Of a stretch of DNA of 64,000 bases, positions 1 through 12,158 are shown one piece after another; positions within the stretch are counted from its first letter, which is position 1, and the number at the start of each line of letters is the position of its first letter. Below the pieces are notes generated by a model that made no database searches, was not told where the DNA came from, and saw only the letters and a program-made list of their open reading frames with translations. The stretch is from Tubulanus polymorphus. Its lineage: Eukaryota; Nemertea; Palaeonemertea; Tubulaniformes; Tubulanidae. The DNA lies in the NCBI RefSeq assembly GCF_964204645.1, contig NC_134027.1, positions 20,076,485-20,140,484 of the forward strand, read 5' to 3'. Position numbers and translations under genes: made by a program.

Positions 1-1926
1 GCGTGAAATATGAAACGGTGAATAGGAAGAATCAGGTACGAGTACACTCATGTAGCCAGCAGTGAACGCCAGTTAATCACACTACAACTAAACTAATCTT
101 GGCACTCGTAAGTATTCTATCAACAGCGACAACTAACAACAGTAACACAAAGATACAGGGGGGTATAATTTTACAATTACAATGTCGTGTAATATTTTAT
201 CACAGATTTCATCAAATGAAAAAAATAAAAATAAATCAACAACGAGTTTCGAGAATACTTTCGACTGACTTCTCTCACCCATAATATAATAAATGTCACC
301 CTCGATTAACCACAGCTATTGCAACAAATGACTTCTAGGTGGATAACTGAACATCACTTCAATCGATGACGAACTAAATATTTTCTGATCACGGCAATAA
401 CAGGTTTTGAATTTCTTTTTCCAGATAATACCGCAGCCATGCCAGAGAATAACTTAAGATCAAAATAACTCTGGGTCCGCTTTCACAGTCCTTACTTAAA
501 TTTGACTCTAGGGTTGAAATATTGAAAATGAACTTATTCTTACTTTACAGAAGCTTATAGATTATAGACATAAATTTAACCGACAATTGAGGAGGAACCA
601 ACTAGTAATTTCAGCCCTGGATTAACATAACCAGTACCTCGAAGACAGATGGCTTCAACCATTTGGCTTATCAAATAATCATTTCACCAATTGGGAATTC
701 AATGCTATGAACCGTGGATCCATAAAAAAGCAGACCTTTGTACAATTAAGATGAATTCACTGCCAAGTTCAACGGTGTTTCACGCAGAAAGATTTACACA
801 TCCCCAGTTTACGGTAGGTTTTATAAGTTATGTAACAACACAACTTTGAAATTAGCACCTTGGTGACATTAAAGGGTAAGCTTGAAGATATTACATTCAA
901 ACAACATATTGAAAAATAATACATACCTAAGCCTTTGGACCGAAATCTTAATGATCAGATTTTAGTACGAAGTGTGAGGAAAAACATTGGGTTGTATTCA
1001 AAAATATTCGCACTGCCATATTTTGCAATATAGACCCGCTTCAATGAGGGTACAACATGAGACAAATAAGCCCAACATCAAAAAAGGCAGGCATCTGAAC
1101 CCCAGATACACAAAATCTGGCCCTCGTTTCAAGCTATGGTATTGGATTTTCAGCAAACCCTGAAAAATTATTACCGGTATGTGTGGTTTTATAATACCAG
1201 ACCAATCTCTTATAGCTTTACCAAACCAGACTCATATTTCCCATCGATTTGATATACTCTGACATAAAACAGCAAAGTTATTTTTGCCTACCAAATTGCG
1301 TTGAACTTGCTTGTAAAGAGACATATTTTGCAGATTGGTACAAACACGAACTCTGGGCCAGTTGCGCAGCCAAAATGACTTATCCAAAAGTGATCTAAAA
1401 TCATAAACCTGGTCTTAAGTTGTTAGATAGACTTTATATCTAAGATAATCGAACAACATAAGACCAGTTTTAACAACTTCAGACCACTTTTGGACTGTTC
1501 AACTGGGCCCTGGTTTTAATCGTGAATCCAATTAATTTCACTAGTTGTACGTAGTAAGGTGTGACGTCCATATTCAGAATTATCCATCCGGAACAAACCA
1601 TCATAAATTTCCTTTAGGAAACTGGGGCCAGTCAAAGGTTTTTGATTTGTTATTTAGAAGTGCGGCATATTCAGCGATCTCCAGATACGCTGGTATGAAA
1701 TTCATCACCAGTTTGATACCAAAATCCAATCACAATAAATTTCAACAGTAGCACGTTAGCATCCACAGGTTAAAGTTGTCATTAGCAATAACTTTTGGTT
1801 GCAGCTAATATCAAGATCAGAGTACGTACACAGGATCGCGCAGTTGAGCAGAGTGTTCTGAAAATTTGACTTGCAGAAGAATGTTTTTCAGCGAGCAGTG
1901 ACTAGTGTGTGAGAAAGATTCTTCTA
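1..1926. other. Gene-free flank downstream of DNAJB9
   Basis: I see no coding exon with conserved protein content here. All open frames are short and have no recognisable motifs. The stretch includes the 3' flank, and probably the 3' UTR, of the minus-strand DNAJB9 gene, plus a foldback repeat around 1354-1513. Confidence 0.5.
1354..1513. repeat. Foldback (inverted) repeat
   Basis: The arm CTGGTCTTAAGTTGTT at 1409-1424 faces its near-complement at 1452-1467. The similarity extends outward: GGGCCAGTTG and CCAAAAGTG on the left mirror CACTTTTGG and CAACTGGGCCC on the right. It looks like a small non-autonomous inverted-repeat element. The phrase AACTGGGYCC recurs near 17450, 19810 and 22620, so a dispersed family is likely. 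Confidence 0.55.
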
Positions 1927-3860
1927 TCAAGTACACTGGGTCGTTGTGACCACGCGGTTACCGATTCTTTGCGTGATTGTTCGACAGTTCCCTGCAAAAC
2001 ATAGGAAGAAGATAATGATATACCAGTATGCAGCTTATTTCTGAGTATTTCAAACCCTGTTACAATAAACATGTAAGCCTGGTTAACTTTTGGAATAATG
2101 CCTAATGCAAAACTTTCTTAAAATGTTTTTTTTTTCAAATCATCAAGACTAGTCTTAAGTCGTTAGATTGCTATAGAACCAGAACCGGCAGAATGTGTTT
2201 TGACCAGTTAAGATTGGTTATGGAAGACATGTCTTAAGTTGTTATATTGCTATAGAACCAGAACCGGCAGAATGTATTTTGACAAGTGGTTAGATATTGG
2301 TTATGGAACCTAAGTAAACAATGCATGGTTTTGGTTGTATAGCCATTTTTGTGTTGTATTGGCTGTGAATTCTTGATGATTATCGAGAACAACTGCTGAT
2401 ATATCTATTTCAATAAACAGCTGTAACAACGAAATTCCAACTAGGATAAGCCTGCAATAGTTAAACTATTGTTACATACAGCTGTGTTTCATTCAACCTG
2501 TGTTAAACTCCTAAGAGCTGGTGTCATTGAAAATAAATATACATTGTATCCATAAAACGGCTATCATTACTAACTACTGTGATCATAATCTTATTGAATT
2601 TTTGTTGAAGTCATTGAGATTAAGGATTTCATCAGTAACTCATCATTATTGAACAATTCAATGAACATCATGTGTATCATAATTTTACTGAATAATGGGG
2701 TTATTGAGCATGAGTGGGTAATAAAATGGCATCTAATAATAATTTTACTGAATCACTGAAGTCGTCATTTTAATATCATTTAGCACCAAGAGATAATGAA
2801 ATTTGAGTCATCATTTGGACATTTCTCTTTAAACTGGAGCCTGCGTTTTCATGGTTAACGTAGAAAAACTGACTTACTTCCTGAACCAGCTGAGAAGGCT
2901 CCACCGCCACCGCCACCGCCACCGCCAAAGAAGTCCATATCATCTTCAAATGCCCCGCCTCCTCCAAAAAACGAATCGAAACTACCGAAATGATCATGTG
3001 GTTGATTATGATGGTGGTGGTCGCCGTGAAAACCGAAATCGGCGTCATTAAAAAAGTCATCGAACTGAAAGAATTGTTGCTGTTGTTGCCGGGCGTTATC
3101 TTTTTGCCGTGATCCGTGATGGTGGAATGAGTCGAACCCTTCAAATATGTCATCAAAATTGAAATGAAATCCGTGTCCGGCATTTCCAGTATTCCCATCG
3201 AGTCCTTCCTCGCCGAACATATCGTAGCGTTTGCGCTTTTCTTCATCGGTCAAAACTTCATGAGCTGAAATTTAAAAGAAAAGTATTTAAATCTCTAAAT
3301 ATGAATTCCATTGATTCATCCATTTGGTCATTTTCGAATGCACTCTAGTAAATTTTACGTTACACAATTAGCAGACGCCAGAAACTTATGCAATACATCC
3401 ATTATCAATAGAACACCAATAATTCACGGCATCTACTTATCATCTTCACGGATCCTTACTATTTCTAACTGAGTAACCTAGGTGCTTGCTTGAATTTTTT
3501 TTTCAAAATATACAAAATATGGGCCCATGGCAGGCATAAAAGCCTTTACAAGAATAAAAGAAGCCTTTATGCCGCATATCCACTTCAAAACCTCTCAATC
3601 AACCTGCCTCAGTAACCGTTCCACACACCTTTAGCTATTTCGATAAATTTCTTCTCAGCGGCCGGGTCGTCTTTATTCTTGTCCGGGTGATATTTGACGG
3701 CGAGTTTGCGGAAAGCTTTTTTAATCTCACGTTCGCTGGCATTGCGTTTGACTCCGAGGATTTCGTAGTAATCCTTCGATTTAGCGGCCGAGGTGAATGC
3801 GGCGCCGAGAAAACAAGCATTACACACGGCAGATAAGAGAATCAAACGACTCGACAACAT
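1927..3860 (-). CDS. DNAJB9: DnaJ homolog subfamily B member 9 (ERdj4-like ER co-chaperone)
   Basis: Three minus-strand coding exons: 3860-3629, 3264-2878 and 1991-1927, joined by GT-AG introns in matching phase, giving about 227 residues (human DNAJB9 has 223). Residues 1-26 are a hydrophobic signal peptide, so the product should act in the ER lumen. The J domain spans about 28-92 with the HPD motif at 58-60 (YHPDKN), which stimulates Hsp70 (BiP) ATPase. A Phe/Asp/His/Gln-rich middle with NFDDIF and a poly-Gly run follows. The short last exon encodes [11 protein letters not shown], matching the conserved C-terminus of the family. That exon was found by phase and homology; stopping exon 2 in its own frame would give an unnatural tail, and GTAAGT sits at 2877-2872. 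Start chosen at the Met directly before the signal peptide. In vertebrates the gene responds to the unfolded-protein response; I saw no clear ERSE here. Confidence 0.92.
2152..2307. repeat. Direct duplication of a 79-bp unit in DNAJB9 intron 2
   Basis: GTCTTAAGT followed by GTTAKATTGC and AGAACCAGAACCGGCAGAAT occurs twice, starting at 2152 and 2231, ending in GGTTATGGA each time. The two units differ at a few sites. Confidence 0.6.
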
Positions 3861-5446
3861 TCTGAAAAATATAAAAACAACACCACATATTTGATGCCAT
3901 TCTGGTTTTATTGCCACCGCACCCTACACGATTTCTTCACAATTTGTTGGCTATTTTCATGCGACAACTTTGCCGCTGGCAACCTTTTGTTGGCCGAAAA
4001 ATAGTTATCCCCAAGCAAATAAGCTGATCACCAGAATGAATTATTGTAAACCAACCGAAGGATAATAATTTTTTCGCAGAGCCATGGCCATATGATAATG
4101 CCAATTTGGCAAAATATCATATGGATATTTTACCGTATAGCCTACGGCTGAGTATTTATTTCCACTATTTTACCTGATTTTAGCTGATTTACACCGCACA
4201 TGCGCGACTGAGAAAATTCAAGGAAAGTGTGGAGAACAGAGTTAGAGAAAATAGAGCGGATAGAGTGAGACTCGAACCCGGGATAGTTAATTACTAGCCC
4301 AGCGTTATACCACTAGACCACCGAGCTCGCTGAAAAGCACTCGAATGTTTTAACTATCTATAGTACCTCACCTTACCCTAATCCTATCCCTAGGGTAAAA
4401 CGGAACCCTCTTCTCACCCTCTCGACACTAACCCTATCGAAACCCCAACCCTTAACCCAATATAATGATTTTATTCTTACTTTTATTAGTTAATACTAAA
4501 TACTATATATATAGTAATAATGTACGGTAAAATAGCGGAAGTAAATACTAAATACCTTGCTGTATTACGGTTAAATATCCACTTCGTAAAACAAAAGGTC
4601 AAGAAAACCACAATCAAACTTACTTGTTTTAATGTCACACTTCCACTTATTATAGGCCTACTACACAACAGTCACACACCACTTCCACAATTCCAGTTTA
4701 ACTTGAAGTCTTCCTTCTTCTCTCTTTTATTTAGTGCTTAAAAAAGGCAAGCTGCACACGGTTTTAGTTTCATAAACTACGGCTGCTAATTATTTCTCTT
4801 CTCTTCTTTGACTTTTGTATTAGAACCTTGATCCACTACCTAACTGATAACTGATGAAAATGAGAAACAGTCCAATAACTCCTCGCCACAGAAGAATAGC
4901 GCTTATAATCTGTCAAATGACTATTAGAGGGCAAGGGCTTCCCCGAAAAGCCACGACAAGCAAATTCATTGGTCCAGCACATCATGACGTCATTCCATTT
5001 CCACTGAGTGACCAAATTTGAAATTCAAATTTAACTTTATTTTTCAATTGGAGTAGGCTGACAGATTAATTAGATATGCCCATGGAATAAGATTTGATTA
5101 GAAAATCTTAGAAGGCACTTAAGACGTCTTTCCACTAGGACATTGAATTTGATTTGATTGAAAGTTCATCATTTCAATTCAATTCAATAAAACATTTATT
5201 GCTTCCATGAACGAAACAAAATTATCATGGGAAGAGCCAAGGGTACGCAAGCGAAGCCTCAGAGACACGAATTCAGGGCCACATATTGAGATTAAAGAAA
5301 GAAGAACATTTTAAGAAAATTTCACAAATATTCATCACTTTCGCAAACTGCTTAGAAAATCTGAAAATTGACGCAACATGGCTTCAAAATGGAGTCGCGG
5401 TTCATTCTTTTCGATCTTCGCAAAATCCGCGCATTATTTCATTTAG
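3861..5446. other. Intergenic region upstream of DNAJB9
   Basis: This should hold the DNAJB9 promoter and 5' UTR (minus strand). No protein-coding segment is recognisable. It contains a tRNA-like segment (4262-4332) and low-complexity AT-rich sequence. CCCTAACCC-like blocks occur at about 4375-4460, too degenerate to call interstitial telomere repeats. Confidence 0.4.
4262..4332 (-). repeat. tRNA-like segment, probably a tRNA-derived SINE head or tRNA pseudogene
   Basis: On the minus strand a good A box (TGGTCTAGTGG, 4320-4310) and B box (GGTTCGAGTCT, 4278-4268) are spaced as in a tRNA. The anticodon arm and the acceptor stem pair poorly, so I do not call a functional tRNA. Confidence 0.55.
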
Positions 5447-5483
5447 GTCTGTCTGCAGAGTTTCCAGAACCTGTCATGTCAGG
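5447..5483 (+). repeat. Left 37-bp terminal inverted repeat of the satellite-bearing unit
   Basis: Identical to the reverse complement of 12006-12042. It is followed inward at 5509-5526 by GACCTCAGGTGACAGGTC, which closely resembles the hairpin GACCTGTGGTGACAGGTC found in every satellite monomer. Confidence 0.85.
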
Positions 5484-5740
5484 GCCCAAGACCTGACATG
5501 ACAGGTGGGACCTCAGGTGACAGGTCGATTTGCTAAAATGAAAATCGTAATGACTGAACCGATGATAGACGATTAGAAGATATGATAGGCGCGGATTTAA
5601 AACAAATGATAGCCGATAAGAAACAAAAAGAACATATCTTAGTGCTTTCTGAATATATTATTCAAAAACAAAAAACAAACTATGATGTGTTATGAATTCA
5701 TTTAAGAATTTATGTTTGCCTTGTAAAGATGCAATGATTG

Positions 5741-8700
5741 TGAATTATTTGATTTCAATAATTTTGAAGCGAGACCTCACACGGCAGCTCGCGCCATTTT
5801 GCAGAGCTTCTCGGGACCTGTGGTGACAGGTCTGCACTAAAACTGATGAAATTGAAAAAACTTTACTTTTTATAACCTTTATATAGTAAAGAGTATAATA
5901 TAAATTGCTAACCATAGATAGAGTTAATCTTAAGTTACTATAAAACAATAATTTTGAAGCGAGACCTGACACGGCAGCTCGCGCCATTTTGCAGAGCTTC
6001 TCGAGACCTGTGGTGACAGGTCTGCATTAAAACTGATGAAATGAAGGAAAACATTAATTTTTATGGTCTCTTTATAGTAAAGAGTATAATATAAATTGCT
6101 AACCATGGATAGAATTAATCTTAAGTTACTATAAAACAATAATTATGAAGCGAGACCTGACACGGCAGCTCGCGCCATTTTGCAGAGCTTCTCGGGACCT
6201 GTGGTGACAGGTCTGCTTGAAAACTGATGAAATGGAAAAAACTTTACTTTTTATGGTATCTTTATAGTAATGAATATAAAATAGATTGCTAACCATGGAT
6301 ATAGTTAATCTTAAGTTACTATAAAACATTAATTATGAAGCGAGACCTCACACGGCAGCTCGCGCCATTTTGCAGAGCTTCTCGAGACCTGTGGTGACAG
6401 GTCTGCTTGAAAACTTACTTTTTATGGTATCTTTATAGTAATGAATATAATATAGATTGCTAACCATGGATATAGTTAATCTTAAGTTACTACAAAACAA
6501 TAATTTTGAAGCGAGACCTCACACGGCAGCTCGCGCCATTTTGCAGAGCTTCTCGAGACCTGTGGTGACAGGTCTGCTTGAAAACTGATGAAATGGAAAA
6601 AACTTTACTTTCTATAACCTTTATATAGTTATAAGTATAATATAAATTGCTAACCATAGATAGAGTTAATCTTAAGTTACTATAAAACAATAATTTTGAA
6701 GCGAGACCTGACACGGCAGCTCGCGCCATTTTGCAGAGCTTCTCGAGACCTGTGGTGACAGGTCTGCATTAAAACTGATGAAATGAAGGAAAACATTAAT
6801 TTTTATGGTCTCTTTATAGTAAAGAGTATAATATAAATTGCTAACCATGGATAGAATTAATCTTAAGTTACTATAAAACAATAATTATGAAGCGAGACCT
6901 GACACGGCAGCTCGCGCCATTTTGCAGAGCTTCTCGGGACCTGTGGTGACAGGTCTGCTTGAAAACTGATGAAATGGAAAAAACTTTACTTTTTATGGTA
7001 TCTTTATAGTAATGAATATAAAATAGATTGCTAACCATGGATATAGTTAATCTTAAGTTACTATAAAACATTAATTATGAAGCGAGACCTCACACGGCAG
7101 CTCGCGCCATTTTGCAGAGCTTCTCGAGACCTGTGGTGACAGGTCTGCTTGAAAACTTACTTTTTATGGTATCTTTATAGTAATGAATATAATATAGATT
7201 GCTAACCATGGATATAGTTAATCTTAAGTTACTACAAAACAATAATTTTGAAGCGAGACCTCACACGGCAGCTCGCGCCATTTTGCAGAGCTTCTCGAGA
7301 CCTGTGGTGACAGGTCTGCTTGAAAACTGATGAAATGGAAAAAACTTTACTTTTTATAACCTTTATACAGTTATAAGTATAAAATAGATTGCTAACCATG
7401 GATATAGTTAATCTTAAGTTACTATAAAACATTAATTATGAAGCGAGACCTCACACGGCAGCTCGCGCCATTTTGCAGAGCTTCTCGAGACCTGTGGTGA
7501 CAGGTCTGCTTGAAAACTTACTTTTTATGGTATCTTTATAGTAATGAATATAATATAGATTGCTAACCATGGATATAGTTAATCTTAAGTTACTACAAAA
7601 CAATAATTTTGAAGCGAGACCTCACACGGCAGCTCGCGCCATTTTGCAGAGCTTCTCGAGACCTGTGGTGACAGGTCTGCTTGAAAACTGATGAAATGGA
7701 AAAAACTTTACTTTCTATAACCTTTATATAGTTATAAGTATAATATAAATTGCTAACCATAGATAGAGTTAATCTTAAGTTACTATAAAACAATAATTTT
7801 GAAGCGAGACCTGACACGGCAGCTCGCGCCATTTTGCAGAGCTTCTCGAGACCTGTGGTGACAGGTCTGCATTAAAACTGATGAAATGAAGGAAAACATT
7901 AATTTTTATGGTCTCTTTATAGTAAAGAGTATAATATAAATTGCTAACCATGGATAGAATTAATCTTAAGTTACTATAAAACAATAATTATGAAGCGAGA
8001 CCTGACACGGCAGCTCGCGCCATTTTGCAGAGCTTCTCGGGACCTGTGGTGACAGGTCTGCTTGAAAACTGATGAAATGGAAAAAACTTTACTTTTTATG
8101 GTATCTTTATAGTAATGAATATAAAATAGATTGCTAACCATGGATATAGTTAATCTTAAGTTACTATAAAACATTAATTATGAAGCGAGACCTCACACGG
8201 CAGCTCGCGCCATTTTGCAGAGCTTCTCGAGACCTGTGGTGACAGGTCTGCTTGAAAACTTACTTTTTATGGTATCTTTATAGTAATGAATATAATATAG
8301 ATTGCTAACCATGGATATAGTTAATCTTAAGTTACTACAAAACAATAATTTTGAAGCGAGACCTCACACGGCAGCTCGCGCCATTTTGCAGAGCTTCTCG
8401 AGACCTGTGGTGACAGGTCTGCTTGAAAACTGATGAAATGGAAAAAACTTTACTTTCTATAACCTTTATATAGTTATAAGTATAATATAAATTGCTAACC
8501 ATAGATAGAGTTAATCTTAAGTTACTATAAAACAATAATTTTGAAGCGAGACCTGACACGGCAGCTCGCGCCATTTTGCAGAGCTTCTCGAGACCTGTGG
8601 TGACAGGTCTGCATTAAAACTGATGAAATGAAGGAAAACATTAATTTTTATGGTCTCTTTATAGTAAAGAGTATAATATAAATTGCTAACCATGGATAGA

Positions 8701-11440
8701 ATTAATCTTAAGTTACTATAAAACAATAATTATGAAGCGAGACCTGACACGGCAGCTCGCGCCATTTTGCAGAGCTTCTCGGGACCTGTGGTGACAGGTC
8801 TGCTTGAAAACTGATGAAATGGAAAAAACTTTACTTTTTATGGTATCTTTATAGTAATGAATATAAAATAGATTGCTAACCATGGATATAGTTAATCTTA
8901 AGTTACTATAAAACATTAATTATGAAGCGAGACCTCACACGGCAGCTCGCGCCATTTTGCAGAGCTTCTCGAGACCTGTGGTGACAGGTCTGCTTGAAAA
9001 CTTACTTTTTATGGTATCTTTATAGTAATGAATATAATATAGATTGCTAACCATGGATATAGTTAATCTTAAGTTACTACAAAACAATAATTTTGAAGCG
9101 AGACCTCACACGGCAGCTCGCGCCATTTTGCAGAGCTTCTCGAGACCTGTGGTGACAGGTCTGCTTGAAAACTGATGAAATGGAAAAAACTTTACTTTTT
9201 ATAACCTTTATACAGTTATAAGTATAAAATAGATTGCTAACCATGGATATAGTTAATCTTAAGTTACTATAAAACATTAATTATGAAGCGAGACCTCACA
9301 CGGCAGCTCGCGCCATTTTGCAGAGCTTCTCGAGACCTGTGGTGACAGGTCTGCTTGAAAACTTACTTTTTATGGTATCTTTATAGTAATGAATATAATA
9401 TAGATTGCTAACCATGGATATAGTTAATCTTAAGTTACTACAAAACAATAATTTTGAAGCGAGACCTCACACGGCAGCTCGCGCCATTTTGCAGAGCTTC
9501 TCGAGACCTGTGGTGACAGGTCTGCTTGAAAACTGATGAAATGGAAAAAACTTTACTTTCTATAACCTTTATATAGTTATAAGTATAATATAAATTGCTA
9601 ACCATAGATAGAGTTAATCTTAAGTTACTATAAAACAATAATTTTGAAGCGAGACCTGACACGGCAGCTCGCGCCATTTTGCAGAGCTTCTCGAGACCTG
9701 TGGTGACAGGTCTGCATTAAAACTGATGAAATGAAGGAAAACATTAATTTTTATGGTCTCTTTATAGTAAAGAGTATAATATAAATTGCTAACCATGGAT
9801 AGAATTAATCTTAAGTTACTATAAAACAATAATTATGAAGCGAGACCTGACACGGCAGCTCGCGCCATTTTGCAGAGCTTCTCGGGACCTGTGGTGACAG
9901 GTCTGCTTGAAAACTGATGAAATGGAAAAAACTTTACTTTTTATGGTATCTTTATAGTAATGAATATAAAATAGATTGCTAACCATGGATATAGTTAATC
10001 TTAAGTTACTATAAAACATTAATTATGAAGCGAGACCTCACACGGCAGCTCGCGCCATTTTGCAGAGCTTCTCGAGACCTGTGGTGACAGGTCTGCTTGA
10101 AAACTTACTTTTTATGGTATCTTTATAGTAATGAATATAATATAGATTGCTAACCATGGATATAGTTAATCTTAAGTTACTACAAAACAATAATTTTGAA
10201 GCGAGACCTCACACGGCAGCTCGCGCCATTTTGCAGAGCTTCTCGAGACCTGTGGTGACAGGTCTGCTTGAAAACTGATGAAATGGAAAAAACTTTACTT
10301 TTTATAACCTTTATACAGTTATAAGTATAATATAAATTGCTAACCATAGATAGAGTTAATCTTAAGTTACTATAAAACAATAATTTTGAAGCGAGACCTG
10401 ACACGGCAGCTCGCGCCATTTTGCAGAGCTTCTCGAGACCTGTGGTGACAGGTCTGCATTAAAACTGATGAAATGAAGGAAAACATTAATTTTTATGGTC
10501 TCTTTATAGTAAAGAGTATAATATAAATTGCTAACCATGGATAGAATTAATCTTAAGTTACTATAAAACAATAATTATGAAGCGAGACCTCACACGGCAA
10601 CGCGCGCCATTTTGCAGAGCTTCTCGAGACCTGTGGTGACAGGTCTGCTTGAAAACTGATGAAATGGAAAAAACTTTACTTTTTATGGTATCTTTATAGT
10701 AATGAATATAAAATAGATTGCTAACCATGGATATAGTTAATCTTAAGTTACTAAAAAACATTAATTATGAAGCGAGACCTCACACGGCAGCTCGCGCCAT
10801 TTTGCCGAGCTTCTCGAGACCTGTGGTGACAGGTCTGCATTAAAACTGATAAAATGAAGGAAAACATTGATTTTTATGGTCTCTTTATAGTAAAGAGTAT
10901 AATATAAATTGCTAACCATAGATAGAATTAATCTTAAGTTACTATAAAACAATAATTTTGAAGCGAGACCTGACACGGCAGCTCGCGCCATTTTGCAGAG
11001 CTTCTCGGGACCTGTGGTGACAGGTCTGCACTAAAACTGATGAAATTGAAAAAACTTTACTTTTTATAACCTTTATATAGTAAAGAGTATAATATAAATT
11101 GCTAACCATGGATATAGTTAATCTTAAGTTACTATAAAACAATAATTTTGAAGCGAGACCTGACACGGCAACGCGCGCCATTTTGCAGAGCTTCGGGACC
11201 TGTGGTGACAGGTCTGCACTAAAACTGATGAAATTGAAAAAACTTTACTTTTTATAACCTTTATATAGTAAAGAGTATAATATAAATTGCTAACCATAGA
11301 TAGAGTTAATCTTAAGTTACTATAAAACAATAATTTTGAAGCGAGACCTGACACGGCAGCTCGCGCCATTTTGCAGAGCTTCTCGAGACCTGTGGTGACA
11401 GGTCTGCTTGAAAACTGATGAAATGGAAAAAACTTCATGC
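5741..11440. repeat. Satellite array, about 31 monomers of 171-191 bp with higher-order structure
   Basis: GAAGCGAGACCT recurs at 5766, 5956, 6147, 6337, 6508, 6698, 6889, 7079, 7250, 7440, 7611 and onward to 11338. Spacings are 190, 191, 190 and 171. From 6508 the blocks are tetramers of 742 bp (190+191+190+171) and dimers of 361 bp (190+171) in the order 742, 361, 742, 742, 361, 742. Corresponding monomers in different blocks look almost identical, while neighbours within a block differ, which is the mark of higher-order repeat amplification. Each monomer has a GC-rich half (GGCAGCTCGCGCCATTTTGC then a hairpin AGACCTGT-GGTG-ACAGGTCT) and an AT-rich half. The edges (5766-6337 and 10769-11338) are more diverged. 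No gene is encoded. Confidence 0.95.
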
Positions 11441-12005
11441 TTTAAATTGATGAGTTGATTTAAAATCAGTCTCAATAAAATCAGTCTCTATATTGCATTC
11501 GGCTCTTTTACATGTACATCATAAAGACAATGAATATATATAGTGAGACTTCAGGACTTCAGGACAGTGAGGAGTGTTGCCGAACTGTGATAGTGAGCAG
11601 ATAATTTTCAGTGTCTTATTGCGGAAACGAAATATCAAGACCTCGATTCATCTAGCGAAAATATTCTCTTATAATGTGCTCTTATTTCTACATTAATTAA
11701 TTCATCTTTGCCTGAAACTTATTTTTTACCTTTAATACAGAAATAAGTCATAGTTTACACATAAATATTTTCTTCTTATAAATCAACCTTTCAAATGAAT
11801 TATTTGTCAGAACATTTTCCTTATCGTTATTGTTGAATCATTTTCGATATTAACGACGGGTCAGAATATTCATTCAACTCAAAATGTTCTTCCATTCGTC
11901 TAACACATGCCTAGATATTTCGCCGTTCCGTCAAATATTGTCATGAGTTTGGGTTTTTTCGGGACCTGACATGACAGGTCAGACCTGTCATGTCAGGTCT
12001 TAAGA

Positions 12006-12042
12006 CCTGACATGACAGGTTCTGGAAACTCTGCAGACAGAC
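12006..12042 (-). repeat. Right 37-bp terminal inverted repeat of the satellite-bearing unit
   Basis: Perfect inverted match to 5447-5483. Directly inside it are two further inverted copies of CCTGTCATGTCAGG-type sequence (11963-12005). Confidence 0.85.
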
Positions 12043-12158
12043 ATCAATCCATTATTTTCATAAATAATTCATCGTCGAACATGTTCCAGTTCCGTAAATA
12101 ATCGCCACTCGTTAGCAGCGATGTTCTAGAACCCGCTTAGGAGGAAAACGAACGGATA

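Larger units (their letters stand above)
5447..12042. mobile_element. Inverted-repeat-bounded unit carrying a satellite array
   Basis: A perfect 37-bp inverted repeat starting GTCTGTCTGCAGAGTTTCCA lies at 5447-5483 and, inverted, at 12006-12042. Similarity continues inward for about 25 bp more on both sides (AGACCTGACATGACAGGT). Between them sits the tandem array (5741-11440) plus about 260 bp and 565 bp of flanking single-copy-like DNA. No transposase is present and I could not identify a convincing target-site duplication (left flank CATTTAG, right flank ATCAATC). I interpret it as a non-autonomous DNA transposon or large foldback element that has acquired and expanded a satellite. The Helitron-type alternative is less likely because the ends are symmetrical. 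Confidence 0.7.

Noticed and set aside
4262-4332. Functional tRNA gene
   Set aside because: A and B boxes are good but the acceptor and anticodon stems do not pair; more likely a SINE head or pseudogene.
4375-4460. Interstitial telomeric repeat
   Set aside because: CCCTAACCC-like words occur, but they do not form a regular TTAGGG array.
5766-11338. CRISPR-like array (regular repeats)
   Set aside because: The repeats are contiguous 171-191-bp satellite monomers without spacers, in an animal genome.
5745-11438. About twenty short minus-strand frames of 66-104 residues with near-identical sequences (MARAAVSGLASK..., MFYSNLRL...)
   Set aside because: They follow the satellite monomer exactly and overlap each other at monomer ends. 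They are open because the monomer lengths vary, not because of coding selection.
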